The position numbers and the translations under genes were made by a program. A DNA stretch of 15,735 nucleotides, from positions 862-16,596 of the forward strand of contig DBVU01000063.1 in assembly GCA_002308195.1 (NCBI GenBank), in the 5' to 3' direction. Below are positions 5,970 to 12,647 of this stretch, one piece after another. Numbering within the stretch: the first letter of the stretch is position 1; every line of letters starts with the position of its first letter. The stretch is from Bacteroidales bacterium UBA1256 (lineage in GTDB: Bacteria; Bacteroidota; Bacteroidia; Bacteroidales; Paludibacteraceae). The notes under the pieces were generated by a model. That model saw only the letters and a list, made by a program, of their open reading frames with translations. It searched no databases and was not told where the DNA came from.

Positions 5970-8627
5970 TTACTTGTTGATGATGAATTTGAAACTACGA
6001 TTGTGTTTGCCTGTGGTAACACGCAACAGATAGAGTCCGTTCTCGTTGGGTACAGGAATCGTACATCCACCATCGGGTATATCAAATTGCATATCTTGCA
6101 CTACTTTTCCACTCGCATTAATCCATTGGGCATAACATTTCAGGTCGGTTTTGCCTTCCCAGTCTGCATTAACAAAAATCCTATCTCCGGCAACAACATA
6201 GGTAGCAGAGATAATCAGATCGTCATCGCTACCGAAACTATACTTGTCGGAACTGGTGACAAAGGCCTTTGCGCATGCGCATGTCTTCACCTCGTCAATC
6301 TGCCCCTTGTTGATGGTAAAGCAGATGTAGTAGGTGTCGTCGCTATACTCATTCTCCGGCAAATCATAGAAATTGAGGTTGGCCGAAATCTGGCCTTCTA
6401 CGGCCGTACTATCCGATGTACGATACCATTGGAAGTCGCTCAGCGTCTTGCCTGCAAACGGATCAGCAAGCAGACCAAGCACATTGTTATAACGCTGGGA
6501 AATAACATCCTTGTCGTAATTGAGCATGAAGTTGAGCGTAGTATCCGCTCCTCCGCAATCGGACGTGATTTTCAGATCGATACCGTAAAGTGTGGCTGTT
6601 TGAGCCGTACTAGGAATGGTAATCTGGAAATACTGGTCCGTTATAATCAGTTCTTCGTCTTTGAATCCGTCTGCCTTGGCCGCATCGTTGAATTTGATAA
6701 CGACATTATCTCCGTGCAGATCAACTTTACCTTCGTTCTTATAGTAGATCTTACCGATGAGTTGCGTTCCATCTTCTGGACACGGAACATCTACTTCGCC
6801 AATCTCGAAGATATAGCGACCAATAGTTACCGTGATAGGGATACTATCGATGGCCGATTGGCCTACGCAGACATGGCTACTCTCGCGATAAATCAGCACG
6901 TAGGCATTGTAAACGCCTGCATCTTTGTAGTAGTGAGGAACCGAATCCTTGTTGGTTTTGTCGCTCTGACCATCACCGAAATACCATTCGATTTTCGAAT
7001 ACTCATAATCAGGGTGGCAAGCAAATTTGATAGTATCTTCACCACATAGGGTATTCTCTTTGTCGGGTGTAAAGATCTCTCCGTTGATAGTGATGTACTG
7101 TGTCAACGGTTTGGTTGCGCCACCGGCAGAATAACCATAGGATTCATTCTCGGTAAAGCCGTACACATGCGCGATGAACTTGCCGGCAGTACTTTTCAGA
7201 GTGTGGGTTCCACCATTCGAACCACTAGCAGTTGTTCCTAAATCGATTTGTGCGTATTTGTACGTACTGGAACCGCTTACCGGCGAGAAACTAGAGGCAA
7301 TAGATGTTCCGTCTAGTGTCATCTGTGCCGGATCGTCAGTAACCACATTCACGTAGTGATAGGTTGTTCCATTTGAACTAGCATAGGTTGCGAATGTCAC
7401 TTGGTCAATTTGCTGCTCAATAGGGTTAACCCACAACATAGCCGGGTCACCATTGGTAACGTCATCGTATTTGCGGGAAACTAGGAACAGGTGGACTGCG
7501 CACGGACATGATGTGGTCACTAAGCAACTTCCGTCTTTAGCATATGTTCCATTCGTACCTATTTCAAATTCCCAATAGCGCTTTGGATTAGAGGAGAAAT
7601 TGAATGTGTGCACTAGGTTTCCATTGATGCGCACTTCTGTTCCGTCGTTGAGCGCCAAAACACGAATGATATCTATCTTACGTCCTTGCGAAGCAGTTAG
7701 GACAAAGGTGTTGCCCCAGTATTGCACAGGCATTGCCTGCGAGAAGATATGGTCGCGTTCTTTCTTTTGGTAAGGGATATTGGTGTGCGGACAACCTTGG
7801 AAAACGGCTATCTTTTTATTATCACGAGCCTTCACATACGAGCCCGAAAGGTCGCCCGGCTTATTATCTTTCTTTCCGGTCCATACATACCACACTTGGC
7901 CTTTTTTTAGAACCGGGGAATGCAGCGTGTCGCGGCCAAACTGATATTGCGCCAATGCAATTTCCTCTGCCGACATACCAGCTCCGCCAGAGTATTCATA
8001 AGCGGAAACAGCGGCATTAATGGCCTTGGTTGGTACAGACGGACAATAATCAACAACGGTATTATCCTCGGCTGCAATAATAGCGAAATGGCTACCTTGG
8101 GTAGAGCCAGTGCCTCCGTGGTCCGAAGGAGTATAGGTTTGAATGAGATATTCGCTCAGCAACGAAGGAGTAGGAAGCACGTTCGTAGCATCGAAGGTGG
8201 CTTTCTTATAGTTCGTAGCGAACAACGAAATGTTTTTTGTTGCCGTAACATGCAGCGCACAGGTATCTACTTTCTCTGAATTAACCGCATAACACACTTT
8301 GCCACTCGTGGTCATAGCTGAACGTGCATTGTTGGCCAAAACATTGCCGGAGTAGAGTTGAACCAGCTTCATTTGGTTGGCAGTAACGTCTACGGTCTCC
8401 GAATAAGAAGTAAATGGGTTGCTAATGGTAACCTGGCAGTCTTCTCGAGAAGAAATCGACAAAGAAAGAATCAAGCTGTTGTTGTCGTCTTGGTCCGCCT
8501 GCATAAAGGTTACCCAGAAATCTTTACCTTCTGTAGATTGTCCATCAACGACAGTGTCTGCCCAACTGGGAATAAAAGGAATTGCTAAGAAGCAGCAGAG
8601 CAGGGCATTAAAAAGTTGTTTTTTCAT
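5970..8627 (-). CDS. large secreted IgGFc-binding-like / PKD protein with T9SS-type C-terminal domain (paralogue 1)
   Basis: Exported surface protein of 885 residues; ligand unknown. I place the start at the ATG at 8625-8627 (MKKQLFNALL), because it begins a clean signal peptide (cleavage after SWA, residue 23); an in-frame ATG 54 bp upstream gives a poor leader. STEGKDFWV (31-39) opens an IgGFc-binding-like domain extending to about residue 505, with EDNTV (187-191), a KIAVFQGCPHTNIP segment (272-285), MPVQYWG and TSCPCAV (372-378). A PKD domain covers about 525-602 (WYFGDG at 548-553). Another beta domain follows, then an NNVL...FQWYR segment (714-735). The last ~78 residues match the T9SS type-A sorting domain: strands ending in GLYLLRV (864-870) and FKFIINK at the C-terminus. 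A type-A domain would mean export by T9SS and anchoring or release at the surface; no T9SS gene is in the window. It leads the group with the OmpA-like gene 25 bp downstream. Confidence 0.88.
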   Translation of the reverse strand: MKKQLFNALLCCFLAIPFIPSWADTVVDGQSTEGKDFWVTFMQADQDDNNSLILSLSISSREDCQVTISNPFTSYSETVDVTANQMKLVQLYSGNVLANNARSAMTTSGKVCYAVNSEKVDTCALHVTATKNISLFATNYKKATFDATNVLPTPSLLSEYLIQTYTPSDHGGTGSTQGSHFAIIAAEDNTVVDYCPSVPTKAINAAVSAYEYSGGAGMSAEEIALAQYQFGRDTLHSPVLKKGQVWYVWTGKKDNKPGDLSGSYVKARDNKKIAVFQGCPHTNIPYQKKERDHIFSQAMPVQYWGNTFVLTASQGRKIDIIRVLALNDGTEVRINGNLVHTFNFSSNPKRYWEFEIGTNGTYAKDGSCLVTTSCPCAVHLFLVSRKYDDVTNGDPAMLWVNPIEQQIDQVTFATYASSNGTTYHYVNVVTDDPAQMTLDGTSIASSFSPVSGSSTYKYAQIDLGTTASGSNGGTHTLKSTAGKFIAHVYGFTENESYGYSAGGATKPLTQYITINGEIFTPDKENTLCGEDTIKFACHPDYEYSKIEWYFGDGQSDKTNKDSVPHYYKDAGVYNAYVLIYRESSHVCVGQSAIDSIPITVTIGRYIFEIGEVDVPCPEDGTQLIGKIYYKNEGKVDLHGDNVVIKFNDAAKADGFKDEELIITDQYFQITIPSTAQTATLYGIDLKITSDCGGADTTLNFMLNYDKDVISQRYNNVLGLLADPFAGKTLSDFQWYRTSDSTAVEGQISANLNFYDLPENEYSDDTYYICFTINKGQIDEVKTCACAKAFVTSSDKYSFGSDDDLIISATYVVAGDRIFVNADWEGKTDLKCYAQWINASGKVVQDMQFDIPDGGCTIPVPNENGLYLLRVTTGKHNRSFKFIINK

Positions 8628-8668
8628 ATACAGTTTTCGTGTTAAATATGCGTAATTTTTTACGGCTG

Positions 8669-8676
8669 CAAAATTA
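8669..8676 (-). promoter_or_regulatory. candidate -7 box for the paralogue 1 / OmpA-like gene group
   Basis: TAATTTTG on the minus strand fits TAnnTTTG exactly, 42 bp before the chosen start codon, giving a leader of about 35 nt. No TTTG is found at the -33 spacing. That place is occupied by an alternating CG/CA tract (8690-8701), so the promoter may need an activator or be weak. Confidence 0.45.
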
Positions 8677-8736
8677 CACATAATTTCTCGTGCGCGCGTG
8701 CAATTACCTGCAAAAAATGTAGAAAAATTGACACAC

Positions 8737-10533
8737 TTATTGTAGGGGTTGGCCTAAGATGGTGTAAATTGACGAATTACGGAGAATGATTATTTGTCCG
8801 TTGCGAATTTCTTTGCGTGCGGTTGGTGTTGATTCGTGCACAATGACGATGGCAGCTGTCTCATCGTATTGATCTCCAAAACTCTGGTCTAGCAGATGAA
8901 AATCGACATCTTCTCCTTGCTTGTTGCCCCAAATATATTCAACCAAATCGGGGTAGTCAATAAATGGATTACGATTGCCTTGAATCTTATTCACCGCTAT
9001 GGCACGGGCCTTTTCTTTCTCGCTTACGGGATCCATGCGATGCCACGAGACTAAGAGGTCTCGTAGCCATGGACGGAACTCCTGCCAGTGATCATTTGTC
9101 ATGGCAGTGCCCGGCTCTCCGCTTGTATCCCAGGTTAATGTGTCTCCATAGCATGTGGCTATGTAGAAATATGCACGAGCAAAATCACCTTTGTATTCAT
9201 CTGCCGGACAGAAAACACGCTGCAGACCGTAGGTCTCACCGTTTCCTGTCGCAAACGAGCCATTCCAGAAACTGCTGTCTGTCGGGATGCCAGGAGCATG
9301 ATTGGATTTGCTACGATTAGCGGAAAAGTCGCCTGGAACTAGATGATATAGGTCGCAATAGGCTTCGTTGACCGTGCCTCCCCACCATGATTTAGGAAGC
9401 ATATGCTCGATGTCAAAACCTGCTACACTGGCGGTTGGGTTATCGGAATTGAAATAGCGGATATTGTTGGAATACATGTCCAATACTTGGTTAGTGACGG
9501 TATCACGGTCGGTGTAGTAGAATCCATCCCAGGTTTTGCGACTACCGCTTCCGTATTTATAACGAACGCCACAATAAATAATTTCCCCAAGCCGTGATTT
9601 GAGCACTGAATCTCGCGTGCCTTGGGCAATGACATAATATCTGCCCGGCATAGGACCAATGGCCATACAACTTGAGTCAACATCAAAAGAGGGCGGGGTA
9701 TATCTATACCCTGATATCTTAATTGGAAGAGTCTTTGTTATGAGTACATCGTCAGCGCCTCTTGCGCTAATTGACAGCACGTCTTCTACTGTGCCGGTGT
9801 GATTTAGACTATAGGCAATATCCACCTCTCCGCCTCTGGCGGGCAGAGTTGTATTGCCTAGCGAGAAAACACTCCCATTTTGTAATGACAGCTGGATGGC
9901 GCCAATAACATGTTTGCCTAGAACTTGAATATTCTCTACGTCTTCTGAAGGTTCATCGTCCTCAATAGGCACACTACCAAAATCAACGGTATATGGAAAC
10001 TCAAAAACGGCAGTGTTGGGCAGAGGGTCAGGAGCTTCGAACTCAATCTTCTGAACATACCATCGGTTATTACTAGCCACTTTGGCGGCTATGCTCAGGC
10101 TATTAAGCGTGCTGTTGAGAGTGATAGTATATGGTCGGATTTCTGCTTTGTGATTATCTTCCCAGGTAATCTCTTGACCACAAACGGTAATACCTCTTCC
10201 AGATGCCGTATCGCTTTTATGTGAATACGATGCAGCATAGATGGTAAGCGTGGATATCTGGTACGAGGAGCTCAGTCCTATAGTTAGTTCACCTTTCGCA
10301 GTTCCTGTACCTCCTTTGATTCCTTTTTCTGAACCTGCGTTATAGATATTATTAGCGGTAGTGACGCTTTCTGCGCAATTATCTGTAGCACTAAGCACTA
10401 TCTTACTCAAATCGGTAACTTTAGTGCCGGAGTCACCGCTTCCGTTTCCGCTTTTGAATACAATAGTATATGTGTCCGCCATCAGGCCGATAGCAAAGAA
10501 AAGAGCGGTTATGGATAAAAGGTATCGTTTCAT
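8737..10533 (-). CDS. secreted endonuclease I family nuclease with N-terminal beta domains
   Basis: Probable extracellular or periplasmic non-specific DNase (RNase activity also occurs in the family). A signal peptide ends near residue 19 (GLMA). Residues 20-167 form a beta-rich domain of unknown role; residues about 172-277 look like an Ig-like domain. The Endonuclease I catalytic domain spans about 296-540: DIEHMLPKSWW (374-384, Glu376/His377 as the active-site pair), CDLYHLVPGDFSANRSKSN (393-411, Asn406 a likely metal ligand), YKGDFARAYFYIATCYGD (447-464), SWHRMDPVSEKEKAR (496-510) and QGNRNPFIDYP (518-528). Family members are often 200-300 residues, so this one has about 280 extra N-terminal residues. 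The last 28 residues (ARKEIRNGQ...IY...GQ) repeat the tail of the protein at 823-3543 and may be an export or anchoring signal. It starts 13 bp after pssA and is probably in the same transcript. Confidence 0.93.
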   Translation of the reverse strand: MKRYLLSITALFFAIGLMADTYTIVFKSGNGSGDSGTKVTDLSKIVLSATDNCAESVTTANNIYNAGSEKGIKGGTGTAKGELTIGLSSSYQISTLTIYAASYSHKSDTASGRGITVCGQEITWEDNHKAEIRPYTITLNSTLNSLSIAAKVASNNRWYVQKIEFEAPDPLPNTAVFEFPYTVDFGSVPIEDDEPSEDVENIQVLGKHVIGAIQLSLQNGSVFSLGNTTLPARGGEVDIAYSLNHTGTVEDVLSISARGADDVLITKTLPIKISGYRYTPPSFDVDSSCMAIGPMPGRYYVIAQGTRDSVLKSRLGEIIYCGVRYKYGSGSRKTWDGFYYTDRDTVTNQVLDMYSNNIRYFNSDNPTASVAGFDIEHMLPKSWWGGTVNEAYCDLYHLVPGDFSANRSKSNHAPGIPTDSSFWNGSFATGNGETYGLQRVFCPADEYKGDFARAYFYIATCYGDTLTWDTSGEPGTAMTNDHWQEFRPWLRDLLVSWHRMDPVSEKEKARAIAVNKIQGNRNPFIDYPDLVEYIWGNKQGEDVDFHLLDQSFGDQYDETAAIVIVHESTPTARKEIRNGQIIILRNSSIYTILGQPLQ

Positions 10534-10546
10534 GGTATAGGGCTAT

Positions 10547-11254
10547 TTATTTCTTATTTGGTGTGGCTAATAGCAGTAGATCGAGTGCTACATACCAGAT
10601 GATACAAGCAGTGCCGCTGAATAACGCGAACTCGATGTGCTTGGTTAGGCATGCTTTGGTAATGCAATAGGCAATCAGCACCATGCAACCGATGAGAAAA
10701 AGTATTACTTCTGCTTTCTGGCGAGCGAACGATTTGAGACTAAAGAACGGGATTTCGGCGTTCAGCAAGTAGCAACTCACAAAGGACAGACCGATAAGAA
10801 CCCATGCCATCCAGTCATACGCCAACATCGCATAAGGCATGCAGCACAAACCTCCCCAGAAGATAGCATTAGCCGGAGTTGCCAAGCCGATAAACGAGTC
10901 GCTCTGACGTTCGTCTACATTGAATTTTGCCAGTCGTAGCGCAGAGAATGCCGCCATAATCAATGCTAGCAATGCCCACCAGCCTAACAATGGTTTTAGA
11001 TAGCAGAACAGCAGCATAGCAGGAGCAAGGCCAAACGTGATATCATCGGCCAACGAGTCCAGTTGCACGCCAATAGGACTAGGTGCCTTCAGTGCGCGAG
11101 CGCTCAATCCATCGAAGAAATCGAAGAACGCCCCGCCTAGGATAAACACAAACGCCCAAATAAAAGCACCTTGCGTAGCAAGAAAAACAGCGATACTGCC
11201 GCATAGTAGATTGCAGCAAGTAATGGCATCAGGTATGATTCGTTTTGTATTCAT
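10547..11254 (-). CDS. pssA: CDP-diacylglycerol--serine O-phosphatidyltransferase
   Basis: Membrane enzyme that joins serine to CDP-diacylglycerol, giving phosphatidylserine and CMP, the first committed step to phosphatidylethanolamine. The CDP-alcohol phosphatidyltransferase motif D-G-x2-A-R-x8-G-x3-D-x3-D is complete (D48, G49, A52, R53, G62, D66, D70). The N-terminus (IPDAITCCNLLCGSIAV) is the usual PssA opening, and about eight hydrophobic segments follow. At 235 residues it is a normal type II (small) PssA. The start codon lies 26 bp inside the end of the AmpG-like gene, so translation is probably coupled. The decarboxylase partner (psd) is not in the window. The substrate serine is inferred from the N-terminal similarity; other CDP-alcohol transferases share the motif. 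Confidence 0.92.
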   Translation of the reverse strand: MNTKRIIPDAITCCNLLCGSIAVFLATQGAFIWAFVFILGGAFFDFFDGLSARALKAPSPIGVQLDSLADDITFGLAPAMLLFCYLKPLLGWWALLALIMAAFSALRLAKFNVDERQSDSFIGLATPANAIFWGGLCCMPYAMLAYDWMAWVLIGLSFVSCYLLNAEIPFFSLKSFARQKAEVILFLIGCMVLIAYCITKACLTKHIEFALFSGTACIIWYVALDLLLLATPNKK

Positions 11255-12575
11255 AATCTAATTGTTTGTATACAAAGTAGGTGATAATAAACGTAGTGAT
11301 ACTGCAAGCATTGGCAATCCAGAAGAAAGTGGAGTAGCCGACTGCCAGTTCCAGCGAACCGGCTACGAAGCCGGGAATCATCATCGACAAAGCCATAAAA
11401 GCGGTACAGATGGCGTAGTGCGAAGTTTTGTACTGGCCTTCGGAGAAATGCATCATATACATCATATAGGCCGTAAAACCAAATCCGTATCCGAATTGCT
11501 CAAAGCAAACGGCCGTTCCTATCAGCCAAAGTGATTCGGGTTGTGCCATGCTGAGATAACAGTAGACAAAACTAGGCAAAGTGAGTGCGGCTGCCATCAA
11601 CCAAAGTGAACGCTCCAGGCCGCGACGAGCGATGAAGATGCCTCCTAAAATTCCTCCGAACAATAGGCAGGCTACGCCAATAGTACCATAGAGCAAACCG
11701 ACCACATCAGTACCCAATCCCAGACCTCCACCGAACAATTGGCCATCGCGTAGTATCACTTCGCGGCTGTCAACTAAGAATGGCTGACACAGTTTGACCA
11801 AAAATCCTTCGCTCAAACGATACAGCAGCATAAAGGTAATTGCTAACCATACGCCGCGTTTAGAGAAGAATGTTACAAAGGCTTCTTTCAGTTCGCGTCC
11901 TATTTTTCTGCTGTCAATTGTAGTGGAAGCATCGTTGTTTTCTACGCGTGGCAGGCAGAACAAATGGTAGAGCGTAACCAACAGCATAATAACTCCTGTT
12001 GCGCCTAGCGTAATCTGCCATGACAGCGGAATATTGCCCGTTGCATCTTCTATCCGACCGGCTATATAAACCAATACGCCTTGTGCAAACACGGCAGCGA
12101 TACGATAGAACGTAGAGCGGATGCCGACAAAAGCGGCCTGACTTTTCTCGTCGTGAGCCAGCATGTAATAGCCATCCGCAGCTATGTCGTGCGTGGCGGA
12201 TGCAAAGGCGGCAATGATGAATAGAATCAGCGTAAAGCGGAACATACTGACTGAAGTCTCTTTGGCTGCAATCAGCTCTGCAGATGGTTGCGGAAGACTG
12301 ATAGTCAGCAAGATACACAATGCAGTTAGTAGCAGTTGCATAGCTATGATCCACCAACGCTTGGTGCGGATGATATCTACAAACGGACTCCACAGACCCT
12401 TGAGGAACCAAGGGAAATAGAGCAGAGTGGTGAAGAATGCCAATTGGTCGTTAGGAACACCCATTTTGGCAAACAGCATCACGGAGATGCTATTTACCAG
12501 AAAATAGGGGATACCTTCTGTGAAATAGAGAGTCGGCACCCAAACCCACGGACTGATATGTTTCTTCTCACTCAT
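11229..12575 (-). CDS. AmpG-like MFS permease (muropeptide uptake family)
   Basis: Inner-membrane major facilitator of 448 residues with about 12 hydrophobic segments. It resembles the AmpG group, which imports anhydro-muropeptides for cell-wall recycling. AmpG-like features are the early PTLYFTEGIPYFLVN (14-28), the FLKGLWSPFVDII block (57-69), the THDIAADGYY segment (128-137), and FGYGFGFTAYMMYMM (361-375) in the second half. The central loop (about 208-240) is short. Transport of muropeptides is known for enterobacterial AmpG; in Bacteroidota the substrate of these permeases is mostly inferred. It lies between ppiD-like and pssA genes, which fits an envelope-maintenance group. A hairpin ends 8 nt before its ATG. 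Confidence 0.85.
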   Translation of the reverse strand: MSEKKHISPWVWVPTLYFTEGIPYFLVNSISVMLFAKMGVPNDQLAFFTTLLYFPWFLKGLWSPFVDIIRTKRWWIIAMQLLLTALCILLTISLPQPSAELIAAKETSVSMFRFTLILFIIAAFASATHDIAADGYYMLAHDEKSQAAFVGIRSTFYRIAAVFAQGVLVYIAGRIEDATGNIPLSWQITLGATGVIMLLVTLYHLFCLPRVENNDASTTIDSRKIGRELKEAFVTFFSKRGVWLAITFMLLYRLSEGFLVKLCQPFLVDSREVILRDGQLFGGGLGLGTDVVGLLYGTIGVACLLFGGILGGIFIARRGLERSLWLMAAALTLPSFVYCYLSMAQPESLWLIGTAVCFEQFGYGFGFTAYMMYMMHFSEGQYKTSHYAICTAFMALSMMIPGFVAGSLELAVGYSTFFWIANACSITTFIITYFVYKQLDYEYKTNHT

Positions 12576-12583
12576 TTTATTGC

Positions 12584-12620
12584 AAAGGAGAGCAACCCAT
12601 TAGCTGAGTAACTCTCCTTT
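12584..12620 (-). promoter_or_regulatory. leader hairpin before the AmpG-like gene (attenuator or weak terminator)
   Basis: On the minus strand AAAGGAGAG (12612-12620) pairs perfectly over 9 bp with CTCTCCTTT (12584-12592), with a 19-nt loop that can form four more inner pairs (ACTC with GGGT). The 3' arm ends 8 nt before the ATG. A poly-U run is lacking on the minus strand (TTTGCAAT follows), so it is not a classic terminator for the ppiD-like gene. On the plus strand it would look like one (CTCTCCTTTTTATATTT), but no plus-strand gene precedes it. A role in controlling permease translation is possible. Confidence 0.5.
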
Positions 12621-12628
12621 TTATATTT

Positions 12629-12643
12629 CACGCACGCACGCGC
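12629..12643. repeat. alternating purine-pyrimidine tract
   Basis: CACGCACGCACGCGC, just before the ppiD-like stop codon on the plus strand, is a strict pyrimidine-purine alternation and could adopt Z-DNA. A similar tract (CGTGCGCGCGTGC, 8689-8701) lies in the next gap that has a promoter element. Confidence 0.45.
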
Positions 12644-12647
12644 GTTC

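Noticed and set aside
6003..7049. 348-codon plus-strand open frame opposite paralogue 1
   Set aside because: Antisense shadow of the PKD and sorting-domain coding region; no recognisable domain and no promoter before it.
8628..8681. Upstream ATG for paralogue 1 (18 extra residues)
   Set aside because: The extension is charged and breaks the signal peptide; it begins inside or next to the -7 box, so it would hardly be in the transcript.
12584..12620. Classic rho-independent terminator for the ppiD-like gene
   Set aside because: The T-run follows the stem only on the plus strand; no plus-strand gene exists to be ended.
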